A DNA stretch of 53,826 nt from NCBI GenBank assembly GCA_902796885.1, contig CADBQY010000204.1, forward strand, positions 1-53,826, read 5' to 3'. This DNA is from an uncultured Planctomycetota bacterium. GTDB lineage: Bacteria > Planctomycetota > Planctomycetia > Pirellulales > Thermoguttaceae. Position 1 is the stretch's first letter. The number at the start of each line of letters is the position of its first letter. Shown piece after piece: positions 27,554 to 36,036 of the stretch. A model generated the notes under the pieces. It was given only the letters and a program-made list of their open reading frames with translations, made no database searches and was not told the DNA's origin. The translations under genes were made by a program, and so were the position numbers.

Positions 27554-28852
27554 TTAGATCTCGATCTGCACCGGCGGACGTTCGAACGCCTCGGCGTGGA
27601 AATAGTCCTGCCGTTTGACTCCGCTCAGTTTGGCGACGATCCCTTCGGGGAACGACTCGCGCCGGCTGTTCACGTATTCGACGGTATCGTTGTAATACTG
27701 ACGCGCCAGCGCGATCCGGTCTTCCGTCTCGATCAGGTTCTTCTGCAGATTCGAAAAGAGCGCCTGGCTTTTCAACACGGGGTACGCTTCCAAAACGGCG
27801 ATCACCTGCTTGGCCACCGGCAGAAGAACCCCTTCCTCTTTGGCGTCGCTCACCTTCCGAACCGAAAGCTGCGCGCGCAGTTCGGCGATCTTCTTTTGGG
27901 TTTCCGCCTCGTGGTCTCGGATCCCCTTCACCGCTTCGACCAGGGGATTGATCAGCGCGTAGCGGCGCTGCAGTTCGACGTCGACGTTCGACCGCGCCTG
28001 TTTGGCGCGGTTCTTCAGTTTGACCATCGACTGATGGACGATCCAGACCCAGCCGGGCAGAAGCGACCCGAGCCCGGCGGCCAGCCCCCAGAACGCCATC
28101 GGAATCTCCCGCCAAAAGGCGTAAAAGACAAAACACGCGATCAGAACGAAAAAGACGCAGCTGCCGATCGCCGCCGATCTGACCGACGCGGTGATCTTCT
28201 CTTCGGGGTTCACCGAGATCAGGTAGTCGGGCGACTCTTTGTCCCACGCCACCTCGGCGGCGACCGCGTCGTCCCGAACGCGCGACCGGCCCGAAATGAA
28301 AAGATCGGCGTCGATCGGAACGATCGACTCCGAAAAACGGCGGCGGCCGGTCGAGTCGGCGATCGCCGTGCGCGGCGCGTTCTGGTAATAGAACGGATCC
28401 GAAGGGCCGCAGTCTTTATAGACCGTCAGAATCGGCTCGACTTTCGCGTTTTCCGGATCGATCCGCACGGCGCCGGTGTCGTCTTTCAAAAAGAAACGTC
28501 TCCACAGCGTACCTCCGCCGATCGGCGTCCACCCCGACCTGGTCTGTTCCTCCATGACGGTGTAGGTTTTTCCCTTGTCGTCGGTCTTCGTCACCGGTAC
28601 GATTTCGGTGCGCTGCCATTCCTCTTCGACCGACCATGTGTACCAGACCGCCGGACGCTGCGAAAGGGGCGCGGTCAGCGGCACGGACAAGACCGCTTTC
28701 CCTTTCAGCTCGACGTCGCCGATAAAGACCGCGATCGTCTTCGACGTCGGCATATCCTCGTACCGCCGGCGGAGACGCTCGTTCTTGAGGAACGAAACGT
28801 AGCAGTAGGTCCCGAGCGTCAGGGAAAGAACGGTGGCAACGATCTCGAGCAT
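27554..28852 (-). CDS. GIDE domain - LemA domain fusion membrane protein
   Basis: 432 aa. A transmembrane helix at residues 1-20 is followed by a GIDE-like domain (found in mitochondrial ubiquitin ligase MUL1, here without a RING), with PAVWYTWSVEEE and DDTGAVRIDPE as typical stretches. Two hydrophobic segments then lie around 225-280, and a C-terminal LemA coiled-coil domain (LVEAVKGIRDHEAETQKKIAELRAQ ... YYNDTVEYVNSR) completes it. LemA function is unknown; the protein is probably anchored with LemA outside or in the cytoplasm depending on topology. It starts 3 nt after the iron ADH stop, forming an operon. Confidence 0.86.
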   Translation of the reverse strand: MLEIVATVLSLTLGTYCYVSFLKNERLRRRYEDMPTSKTIAVFIGDVELKGKAVLSVPLTAPLSQRPAVWYTWSVEEEWQRTEIVPVTKTDDKGKTYTVMEEQTRSGWTPIGGGTLWRRFFLKDDTGAVRIDPENAKVEPILTVYKDCGPSDPFYYQNAPRTAIADSTGRRRFSESIVPIDADLFISGRSRVRDDAVAAEVAWDKESPDYLISVNPEEKITASVRSAAIGSCVFFVLIACFVFYAFWREIPMAFWGLAAGLGSLLPGWVWIVHQSMVKLKNRAKQARSNVDVELQRRYALINPLVEAVKGIRDHEAETQKKIAELRAQLSVRKVSDAKEEGVLLPVAKQVIAVLEAYPVLKSQALFSNLQKNLIETEDRIALARQYYNDTVEYVNSRRESFPEGIVAKLSGVKRQDYFHAEAFERPPVQIEI

Positions 28853-28855
28853 CGG

Positions 28856-30016
28856 TTATTCCGCCGTGTCGTTAAGGATTTCGATAATCTCTTTCCCGCC
28901 GACGTTCGCGCGGTCGCCGAACTTGACGCCGCGCGCGTCGACCGCCGCGGCGACCGAGCGGATGACCTCGTCGGTGATTCCGTACTCTTTGCGCGAGGGG
29001 GTGATCCCGACTTCGGCAAAAAAGTCGACCGTCTTCTGGATCGCCTCGTCGATCACCTTGTCTTTGTCGTCGCCGACGATCCCCCAGACGCGCTCGGCGT
29101 ATTGCAGAAGTTTCTCTTCCTTCTGACGGCGCTGATGACGGTACGCGGCGGGAAGGACCAGCGCCAGCGTCTTGGCGTGGTCGGTGTTCGTGCGCGCGGT
29201 CAGTTCGTGACCGATCATGTGGACCATCCAGCACTGGGCCGTCCCGACGCAGATCCAGCCGTTTTCGGCCAGCGTCGCGAGCCAGCAGAGATTGGCGCGC
29301 GCGTCGTAACTCTGCGGGTCTTTTTTGAGCCAGCGCGCGGTTTCGATCACGGCGAGCATCAGCGCCTCGGCCTGCCGATCCTGCGCGACCGCCCCCATCG
29401 GATGCGTGGCGTACTGCTCGATGATATGCACAAAGATATCGACGATCCCGTTGGAAATCTGACGCGGCGGGAGCGAGAAGGTCGTCTGCGGATCGATGAT
29501 CGAGAAGCGGCAGAAGACTTTCTCCGACCAGAGACAGAGCTTCTGGTCTTTTTCACGGCGCGAGACGACCGCGTAGCCGTTCATCTCCGACCCCGTCGCC
29601 GGGAGCGTGATCACCGACGCCAGCGGAACCGCGTCTTCGATCGGCGCCCCTTTTTCGAGAATGTCCCACGGGTCTTCCCCTTCGGGGTATTTGATCGCCG
29701 CGGCGATAAACTTGCTCCCGTCCAACGTCGAGCCGCCGCCGACCGACAGGATAAAGTCGATTTTCTCTTTTTTCGCCAGTTCGACCGCTTTCATGCAGGT
29801 GGCGTATTCCGGATTCGGCTCGATTCCGCCGAACTCGACGACCCGGCGGCCGCCGAGCGCTTTTTTCACCTGGTCGTAAACTCCGTTTTTAAAGATCGAG
29901 CCGCCCCCGTAGGTCATCAAAATCTTCGCGTCGGCGGGAAGGAGTTCCCCGAGTTTGGCGATCTGCCCGTTCCCGAAAACAATTTGTACCGGATTCCTGT
30001 ATTGAAAATTATCCAT
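28856..30016 (-). CDS. iron-containing alcohol dehydrogenase (BdhA/YqhD type)
   Basis: NAD(P)H-dependent reduction of aldehydes to alcohols, a fermentative electron sink. 386 aa; cofactor motif SVGGGSTLDGSKF (the family GGGS-D-K pattern), and iron-ligand region DIFVHIIEQY plus GHELTARTNTDHAK supplying the Asp and three His ligands. ATG 30016 has AAGGGAG upstream. Transcribed from a strong promoter at 30100-30128. Butanol-type versus short-aldehyde specificity cannot be told from sequence. Confidence 0.94.
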   Translation of the reverse strand: MDNFQYRNPVQIVFGNGQIAKLGELLPADAKILMTYGGGSIFKNGVYDQVKKALGGRRVVEFGGIEPNPEYATCMKAVELAKKEKIDFILSVGGGSTLDGSKFIAAAIKYPEGEDPWDILEKGAPIEDAVPLASVITLPATGSEMNGYAVVSRREKDQKLCLWSEKVFCRFSIIDPQTTFSLPPRQISNGIVDIFVHIIEQYATHPMGAVAQDRQAEALMLAVIETARWLKKDPQSYDARANLCWLATLAENGWICVGTAQCWMVHMIGHELTARTNTDHAKTLALVLPAAYRHQRRQKEEKLLQYAERVWGIVGDDKDKVIDEAIQKTVDFFAEVGITPSRKEYGITDEVIRSVAAAVDARGVKFGDRANVGGKEIIEILNDTAE

Positions 30017-30099
30017 CGACTTCTCCCTTATTCCTTTCCGCGGAACGGAAAGTTAAAATTGGTCTGACCGCGGCGCATTCGTCCCGCGCCGCACTCCCG

Positions 30100-30128
30100 A
30101 TTATAGGGTGAAAGAAAACTCCGGTCAA
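30100..30128 (-). promoter_or_regulatory. promoter of the iron ADH operon
   Basis: TTGACC (30128-30123), 17 bp spacer, perfect TATAAT (30105-30100) on the minus strand; leader about 76 nt. Confidence 0.85.
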
Positions 30129-30167
30129 CAGTAACGCCGGATATTTCGCAAGACGCTTCAAGTCCCT

Positions 30168-30195
30168 TTCAAATCGGCCGAGCTTCCGCTATATT
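30168..30195 (+). promoter_or_regulatory. promoter of the CE7 esterase operon
   Basis: TTCAAA (30168-30173), 16 bp spacer, TATATT (30190-30195). Leader about 70 nt to ATG 30271. Confidence 0.55.
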
Positions 30196-30270
30196 GTTGG
30201 CAGATACATTTACGGCGGCAATCCGCCGAAACCCCGCGCCCCGCGGCGCGTCCAGAATCGAGGTCCGTCC

Positions 30271-31578
30271 ATGTTTATTCCGAATGTCTTTGTTTCGAAT
30301 CGATCCGCCTTCCGCTTTCCGCGTCTCTCGCGCCTCGCGGCGGCGGGAGCCCTCTTCCTTTTCGCCCTCCTTTCCGTCGCGGCGCGGGCGGGCGAACTCT
30401 CCTTTTTCGGCGAGACCGAAAAAGACCCGCTCGCCTACGCGCCGGGGGAAGAAATCGTCTTTAACGTCCGTCTCTTCGAAGACGGGGCCCCCTGCGCCGG
30501 AAAAACAGTTCGCTGGCTCCGCACCGGCGACGACGGAAAAACCGAATCGGGCGAAGCCGTCACCTCCGCCGACGAGCCGCTGACCGTCCGCACCGCGATC
30601 GAAACGCCCGGTTTCGTCTGGCTGAAAGTCGTCGCGCTCGACGAGGCGGGGAACAACGTCCCCGGCGAGAATCACGAGTTCAACGGCGGCGCCGGCGTCC
30701 TCCTCGACCGGCTCGGAAGCGCCCCCGAACCGGACGACTTCGACGCGTTCTGGGCCCGGCAGAAAGAACGGCTCGCCGAAGTCCCCCTGAAAGCGCACCT
30801 CCGCGAAGTCGAATCGCCGAACGACGCCGTCGCGTGCTACGACCTGCGGGTCGACTGTCTCGGCGCGCCCGTCTCGGGTTACTTCTGTCTCCCCGCCGAC
30901 GCCAAAGAGAAATCGCTCCCGGCGCTCCTGGTCCTTCAGGGATACGGCGTCGCGTCGGCCAGTAAAGAAATCCGGGCGGGAAAGACCCAGCTGGCCCTCT
31001 GCATTAACGCGCACGGGATCGAAAACGGCCGGGATGCGGATTTCTACCAAAACCTGTTCAACACGACGCTCAAGAGCTACGGCTTTCCCGCCGAGTCGAA
31101 CGCCGATCCGGAAACCTCCTACTGGAACGGTGTGGCGATGCGCGTGATGCGGGCTCTTGAATTTTTGAAATCGCGTCCCGAATGGGACGGGAAGAACATC
31201 ACCGTCACGGGGGGCAGCCAGGGGGGATTCCAATCGATTCTGGGAGCCGCGCTCGACGAGCAGGTCAGCGCCTGTCACCTTAACGTTCCCTGGTTCTGCG
31301 ACGTTTCGGGAACCGCGCTGCAATCGCGAAACCCCTCCTTCTTCCGCCCCGAATGGACCGACGCGCTCGGCTACTACGACGGGGTCAACCACGCCAAACG
31401 GATCAAGTGTCCCGTGACGATTTCCGCCGGTCTGGGCGACTACGTCTGCCCTCCTTCCGGCGTGATGACGCTCTACAATAACCTCGGCGTACCGGCGACT
31501 CTTGAATTCATTCAGGGGAACACCCACGGTTACAACATGAAAGACGCGCCGAAATACCGCCTCGAAAAAAATCGGTAG
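30271..31578 (+). CDS. exported acetyl xylan esterase-like protein (CE7/AXE1)
   Basis: Removes acetyl groups from xylan fragments or other acetylated sugars. A signal peptide (hydrophobic AAAGALFLFALLSVAARA, cleavage near residue 45) is followed by an N-terminal beta domain of about 110 residues and a CE7 alpha/beta-hydrolase domain beginning FDAFWARQ. Catalytic residues are Ser in GGSQGG (near residue 314), Asp in GLGDYVCPP and His in GNTHGY. 435 aa. SD GAGG precedes the ATG. Followed by the Nudix gene after 53 nt. Confidence 0.93.
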   Translation: MFIPNVFVSNRSAFRFPRLSRLAAAGALFLFALLSVAARAGELSFFGETEKDPLAYAPGEEIVFNVRLFEDGAPCAGKTVRWLRTGDDGKTESGEAVTSADEPLTVRTAIETPGFVWLKVVALDEAGNNVPGENHEFNGGAGVLLDRLGSAPEPDDFDAFWARQKERLAEVPLKAHLREVESPNDAVACYDLRVDCLGAPVSGYFCLPADAKEKSLPALLVLQGYGVASASKEIRAGKTQLALCINAHGIENGRDADFYQNLFNTTLKSYGFPAESNADPETSYWNGVAMRVMRALEFLKSRPEWDGKNITVTGGSQGGFQSILGAALDEQVSACHLNVPWFCDVSGTALQSRNPSFFRPEWTDALGYYDGVNHAKRIKCPVTISAGLGDYVCPPSGVMTLYNNLGVPATLEFIQGNTHGYNMKDAPKYRLEKNR

Positions 31579-31631
31579 TCCGCCCCGCCGCCGCGGACGC
31601 GAGCCGCCCCCTTGCAACGAAAGAAAGTTCC

Positions 31632-32165
31632 ATGTCTCAGGACGAAAACGAAATCGTATTTTCCTGTCCCATTTTCAAACTTGAAAAGACCTGGCAACTC
31701 GGCCGGAGCGGCCGGAAGCATACCCGCTACGTGATCCGCCACCCCGGCGGGGTCGGCGTCCTGCCGATCCTTCCGAGCGGCGAACTCCTTCTGGTGAAAC
31801 AATTCCGCGTCGCGGTCGGCCGATTCATCTACGAAATCCCGGCCGGCATGAAGGAGCCGGGGGAAGAGCCGCTCCTCACCGCGCAGCGCGAACTGAAAGA
31901 GGAGACCGGGTACGCCGCCGAAAAATGGACCCCCTACCCTTCCTTCTACGCCTCACCCGGTTATCTCGACGAAAAGCTCACCCTCTTCCTGGCCGAAGGC
32001 CTGACCCCGGGGGAAAGCGCGCTCGAAGACGGCGAAAACCTTTCGCTCACTTCCGTCCCCCTGGAAAAGGCGCTCGAGATGATCGATTCAGGCGAAATTG
32101 AAGACGGCAAGACGGTCGGCGCCATTCTCCGCTACGCGCTCGATACCCGTCTCGGGAAAAGGTGA
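31632..32165 (+). CDS. Nudix hydrolase, ADP-ribose pyrophosphatase-like
   Basis: 177 aa protein with a complete Nudix box G-x5-E-x7-REL-x-EE-x-G (from GMKEPGEE to EETGY), Mg-dependent cleavage of nucleoside diphosphates linked to another moiety. The RQFR-type stretch (LVKQFRVAVGR) before an IPAG motif favours the ADP-ribose/ADP-sugar subgroup. Preceded by GAAAG. No signal peptide, so it is cytosolic despite the exported neighbours. Confidence 0.92.
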   Translation: MSQDENEIVFSCPIFKLEKTWQLGRSGRKHTRYVIRHPGGVGVLPILPSGELLLVKQFRVAVGRFIYEIPAGMKEPGEEPLLTAQRELKEETGYAAEKWTPYPSFYASPGYLDEKLTLFLAEGLTPGESALEDGENLSLTSVPLEKALEMIDSGEIEDGKTVGAILRYALDTRLGKR

Positions 32166-32171
32166 TATAAT
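32143..32171 (+). promoter_or_regulatory. possible promoter of the dockerin protein gene
   Basis: Perfect TATAAT (32166-32171) immediately behind the Nudix stop; no good -35 17 bp upstream. It would give a leader of about 52 nt with GAAAGGAAG before ATG 32230. Confidence 0.45.
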
Positions 32172-32229
32172 TTCAGGCGGAAAATGATCGATAAACCGCC
32201 CGTTCACCCCGCGAAAGGAAGACCCCTCG

Positions 32230-34143
32230 ATGAAACGTCTCCCCCTGAAAACCCGTCCGCTACGTTTCGAGTCGCTCGAGCGGCGCTTCCTCCTTTCGGT
32301 CAACTGGGTCGTGAACACGACCGCCGACTACTCGGCGTGGGTTGAGGACGATTCGGTTCTCTCGCTTCGCGAGGCGGTCTCGCGCGCCGGCGACGGCGAC
32401 GTGATTACTTTCAATCCGGCGCTGAGTCCGGCGAACTTCTCGCTCCGATACGGCGAACTGAAAATCAACGCGGCGATCACGATCGACGCCTCCTCGCTCC
32501 GCACTCCCGGCGGAACCAACAATGTGGTGATCAACGCCGCCCAGCGCGGCCGCGCCTTCAATATCGCCGAAGGCGCCTCGCTCACCCTGAACGCGGTCAA
32601 CATTCAGAACGGCTTCTCTTCCGGCGACGGCGGCGCGATCTACACCATGGGGGACCTGATCCTGAACAACTGCAACATTTCCCTCTCCCGCGCCGAATAC
32701 GGCGGCGGGATCTACTCGAACCACGGGAGCGTCGCGATCAGCGGCGGGAGCGTCGTCTCGTGCTCGTCGTCCGCGAACGGGGGGGGAATCTACTCCTACA
32801 TCGGGATCCTGAACATCGAAAACGCGTCGATCTCGTCCAACACGGCGTCCATGTCGGGGGGCGGAATCGACGCCAACGGCTCGATCACCACGATCAACCG
32901 CTCTGTGGTCTCAAACAACAGGTCGACCGATTCCGCCTATTTCGCCGGCGGGATCTTCGCTCACGGCGAATCGATCGAGATCAACGACAGTAAAATCACC
33001 GGAAACAGCTCGCTCAACTACGGAGGCGGGATCTACGTTCACGACGCGGACGCCTTCATCGTCAACTCGCTGATCGCGGGAAACAGCTCGATGTACACCG
33101 GCGGCGGGATCGAAAACTTCGGCCGGCTGACGCTGCGCCAATGCACGATCGCCGGAAACCGCACCACCGGCAGCTATTCGGGGGGCGCGGGGATCTACAA
33201 CTATTACGGGCAGGGAATGTATCTCGACGCCTTCAACTGCATCATTGCCGAAAACACCAGCGCTTCGGGAAAGGACACCTGCAATTACGAGGGAAACGGC
33301 TACGGATACGGGTACAACGTCCTCACCAACTCGACCTCCGACTGGTTGGTCCAGCTCAATTTCGTCATTGACAATTTCTTCGAGTACGATCCCTCTCTCC
33401 CCCTCTTTACCGATCGCGGCGCCGGAGATTACACGCTGGCCGCCGATTCCCAGGCGATCGATCTCGGCGACGAGGCTTACCTGTTCTACGAAGACGGCAG
33501 CGACATCCTCTACGACCTGGCCGGTCACGACCGCGTCTCCGGAATCACCGTCGATCTGGGCGCGTACGAGTACTATCCCAAGTCGAAGCTGGACGCACCG
33601 ACCGGCGTCACGCTTTCGTCGGCCGGCGCGAACCGTCTCCGCGTTTCCTGGGACGCGGTTCCCGACAGCCTTGGATATACGGTCTACTGGTCGACGAACC
33701 AGATAAGCTGGTCGCAGGCGTTCTCCGGCACAAACACGACCCGACTCACCGGCCTGACCTACGGAGAGACCTACTACGTCCGCGTCAGGGCGCTCGGCGA
33801 CAACGTCAACTGGACCAACTCCGATTTCTCGGCCACGGTCAGCTCGCTTCTCTGTCCCGTCGATATTGACGGCGACGGTTTTATCGGACCGGGCGACTAC
33901 TCCATCCTTTCGAATCGGTGGTTCACCTCCGAAGGGAACGCCGACTGGGACGAGCGCTGCGATATCGACGGGGACGGTTTCGTCGGGCCGGGCGACCGCA
34001 GTTTCATTTCGGCCAACTGGTTCAAAACGACAAACTCCGGCACGATCGTCTACCCCCCCGCGCTGGCCGTCGCGGTCGCTTCCGACGACATTTTCGACCT
34101 GCTCGACGCCGAACTCGAAGAGATTTTAGAAGAGATGATCTAA
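32230..34143 (+). CDS. exported beta-helix protein with FN3 and dockerin domains
   Basis: 637 aa, planctomycete surface or secreted protein. The N terminus carries RFESLERRFLLSV, a match to the LEPRxLLS-type motif of this phylum. Then a CSLREAI-type domain (LSLREAVSRAGDGDVITF, residues 44-61), a right-handed parallel beta helix built from repeats with GGGIYS/GGAIYT turns (about 120-400), a fibronectin type III domain (about 455-540), and a dockerin type I pair with DIDGDGFIGPGDYS and DIDGDGFVGPGDRS calcium loops. An acidic tail of about 40 residues closes it. Likely a polysaccharide- or surface-binding protein; no catalytic residues identified. Confidence 0.92.
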   Translation: MKRLPLKTRPLRFESLERRFLLSVNWVVNTTADYSAWVEDDSVLSLREAVSRAGDGDVITFNPALSPANFSLRYGELKINAAITIDASSLRTPGGTNNVVINAAQRGRAFNIAEGASLTLNAVNIQNGFSSGDGGAIYTMGDLILNNCNISLSRAEYGGGIYSNHGSVAISGGSVVSCSSSANGGGIYSYIGILNIENASISSNTASMSGGGIDANGSITTINRSVVSNNRSTDSAYFAGGIFAHGESIEINDSKITGNSSLNYGGGIYVHDADAFIVNSLIAGNSSMYTGGGIENFGRLTLRQCTIAGNRTTGSYSGGAGIYNYYGQGMYLDAFNCIIAENTSASGKDTCNYEGNGYGYGYNVLTNSTSDWLVQLNFVIDNFFEYDPSLPLFTDRGAGDYTLAADSQAIDLGDEAYLFYEDGSDILYDLAGHDRVSGITVDLGAYEYYPKSKLDAPTGVTLSSAGANRLRVSWDAVPDSLGYTVYWSTNQISWSQAFSGTNTTRLTGLTYGETYYVRVRALGDNVNWTNSDFSATVSSLLCPVDIDGDGFIGPGDYSILSNRWFTSEGNADWDERCDIDGDGFVGPGDRSFISANWFKTTNSGTIVYPPALAVAVASDDIFDLLDAELEEILEEMI

Positions 34144-34162
34144 ACGGCGCGGCCGTCGTCCG

Positions 34163-34214
34163 GCGCGAAAAAACGGAAGGTTCCCCGCGCGGGGCGCCTT
34201 CCGTTTTTTCGCGC
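34163..34214. terminator. bidirectional terminator with perfect 18-bp arms
   Basis: Arms at 34163-34180 and 34197-34214 are exact inverted repeats (GCGCGAAAAAACGGAAGG), including an A6/T6 run on each side. It separates the convergent dockerin gene and Gfo/Idh/MocA gene. Confidence 0.93.
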
Positions 34215-34230
34215 GCCGAACCGAAAGAGC

Positions 34231-35658
34231 TCAGACTTCGGGCAGTTCGAATCCTTTCCGCTGATCTCGGTGCATGAACGAAGCCGCCTGGTCGTCCCCG
34301 ACGATCGTCTCCTTGACCGGATCCCATTTGATCACGCGTCCCAGCCGCGCGGCAATCCCGCTCAGATGGCACATGTTCGCCGTCAGCACGTGGCTGTCGA
34401 CGTCCGAGATCGGTTTGCCGCCGTTCTGAATGCAGTGGATAAAGTTATACTTATGCTCATAGAAGGCGCGGTCCTGAGTGACCCGAGCGTTCGTTTCCGG
34501 ACTGAACGGCACGCCGTTGTTCAGCGCGATATAGTCCTCTTCCTTGAACTGTTCGGCAATTCCCTCCTCGATCAGCTTGCCGACGATACGGCCGCGGCTG
34601 ACATGAATGCGCCCTTTCGTTCCCTCGAACAGAATGCCGTTCCCGTCTTTGGCACTGTCGCAGACGTTCATCACCAGCCCGTCGGCGAACTTATGATAGA
34701 CATTGAACCGCGTCGCGGTGTTGAACTGGTTGTCAACCGTCGGATACCCGTCTTTGTACGGAACCGGATGTTCGGCGTCGCGGCCGTCGATTTCGACGGG
34801 TCCGTCGCCGGCGTTCTGCCGGCCCATCGCCCAGAGGGCGATATCGATGTGATGCGCGCCCCAGTCGGTAAACTTCCCGCCGCTGTATTCATACCACCAG
34901 CGGAACTGATAATGGCAGCGGCTGAACGCGGGAAACGAGGCCGCCGCCGGTTCCCAGGGCGTGTTCCCTTCGCTGTCGGAAGCGATATAGTCGACCAACG
35001 GCGCCTGCCCGAGCCACATATTCCAGTCGAGCGATTCGGGAACCGGCGCTTTCGGGATCGCGGGCGAGGTCGGGCATCCGCCGATGTCGATCACGGCTTT
35101 CTTGATTTTGCCGAGGTATCCGCCCCGGATGATCAGCGCGGCCAGCATGAACGATTCGGTAAAACAGCGCTGCATCGTCCCCACCTGGAAGACGCGGTTG
35201 TATTTATGAACCGCTTCGCGGATCAGCCGGTTCTCTTCGAGGGTCAGGGTCAGCGGCTTTTCGCAGAAGACGTGTTTCCCCGCCTGCATCGCCTCGATGG
35301 CGATTTTTGTATGCCAGTGGTCCGGAGTCGCGATCAGAACCGCGTCGATATCGTCCCGTTCAAGAACACGGCGGTAATCGGAATAGGTATCGGGCTGGAT
35401 GACTTTGTCCCCCTCTTTACGGCCGTAACCGCACCAAAGCGTTTCGGCAATTCCAAACTTGGAATCGACGTCGCAAAGCGCGACAATATCGACGAGCTTA
35501 TCGAAATAGGACATATCGAGCCGCCCCTGCCCGCCGCAGCCGATCGCCGCCATACGAAGACGCCCGGTGTCGCTTTCGGCACGCGCCTTCGGCAGGGCAA
35601 AATAAGGGGTGGCCGCCGCAACCGCCGCGGCTTTCAGAAAATTACGACGTGTGGTCAT
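34231..35658 (-). CDS. Tat-exported Gfo/Idh/MocA family oxidoreductase (second)
   Basis: 475 aa NAD(P)-dependent dehydrogenase with a twin-arginine signal (TTRRNFLKAAAVAAATPYF, cleavage near ARAE). Rossmann motif AAIGCGGQGRLD; the family EKP motif is CEKPLTLTLEEN. The WWYEYSGGKFTDWGAHHID stretch is characteristic of planctomycete/Bacteroidetes exported members. The start is ATG 35658 in front of the Tat motif; the frame is open for another 50 codons upstream but without export signal or SD. SD AAAGGA is 11 nt away, longer than ideal. Distinct from the copy at 19797, no local duplication. Confidence 0.92.
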   Translation of the reverse strand: MTTRRNFLKAAAVAAATPYFALPKARAESDTGRLRMAAIGCGGQGRLDMSYFDKLVDIVALCDVDSKFGIAETLWCGYGRKEGDKVIQPDTYSDYRRVLERDDIDAVLIATPDHWHTKIAIEAMQAGKHVFCEKPLTLTLEENRLIREAVHKYNRVFQVGTMQRCFTESFMLAALIIRGGYLGKIKKAVIDIGGCPTSPAIPKAPVPESLDWNMWLGQAPLVDYIASDSEGNTPWEPAAASFPAFSRCHYQFRWWYEYSGGKFTDWGAHHIDIALWAMGRQNAGDGPVEIDGRDAEHPVPYKDGYPTVDNQFNTATRFNVYHKFADGLVMNVCDSAKDGNGILFEGTKGRIHVSRGRIVGKLIEEGIAEQFKEEDYIALNNGVPFSPETNARVTQDRAFYEHKYNFIHCIQNGGKPISDVDSHVLTANMCHLSGIAARLGRVIKWDPVKETIVGDDQAASFMHRDQRKGFELPEV

Positions 35659-35821
35659 TTCGTTCACGATCCTTTCTTGAAGTACGGTAGCACGGAAGAG
35701 AAAAACGCCGAACGCGCAGGCCGCGGGTCTCTTCCCGTCTTTTTCACCTTCCCCCATTTTAGCGATTGCGTTGGAAAGAAGCAAGAAAGCCGAAATCGCC
35801 CCTCGCACCCGGCGCCCCCCC

Positions 35822-35849
35822 TGGACGTCAGGCGAAAAAGGGGTAGAAT
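35822..35849 (+). promoter_or_regulatory. promoter of tRNA-fMet
   Basis: TGGACG (35822-35827), 16 bp spacer, TAGAAT (35844-35849), 12 bases before the mature tRNA. Confidence 0.5.
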
Positions 35850-35861
35850 CCGGACAGTTGA

Positions 35862-35934
35862 CGCGGGGTGGAGCAGTTGGTAGCTCGCGAGGCTCATAAC
35901 CTTGAGGTCAAGGGTTCAAGTCCCTTCCCCGCCA
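35862..35934 (+). tRNA. initiator tRNA-fMet (anticodon CAT)
   Basis: 73 nt, acceptor CGCGGGG/CCCCGCC with a C1-C72 mismatch, D stem GAGC/GCTC giving A11-U24, loop CTCATAA. The missing 1-72 pair and A11-U24 mark it as the initiator. The anticodon stem is CGAGG/CCTTG, so only two of the three usual G-C pairs at 29-31 are kept. No encoded CCA. Confidence 0.93.
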
Positions 35935-35937
35935 CTA

Positions 35938-35981
35938 GACCCGCCGACGCCTATTCTATAGGGGTTCGCGGGTCTTTTTTT
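35938..35981 (+). terminator. terminator of tRNA-fMet
   Basis: GACCCGC (35938-35944) pairs with GCGGGTC (35968-35974), with an inner CCTAT/ATAGG stem, followed by eight T. nth therefore needs its own start of transcription; TATATA near 35981-35986 is a possible -10. Confidence 0.9.
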
Positions 35982-36036
35982 ATATATCGGCTCTCGCGAA
36001 ATTCCTCCCGGTTCTTCAAGAAGAAAGGTCGTTCCG

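Noticed and set aside
27596..30067. 823-codon plus-strand open frame
   Set aside because: It lies wholly opposite the GIDE-LemA and iron ADH genes; its residues are Arg/Asp/Val-rich without domains, as expected from the antisense of GC-rich codons.
32640..33200. Repeated GGCGGGATCTAC-like units as a DNA repeat array or CRISPR
   Set aside because: They encode the GGGIYS turns of the beta helix, are irregularly spaced and in frame; no spacer structure.
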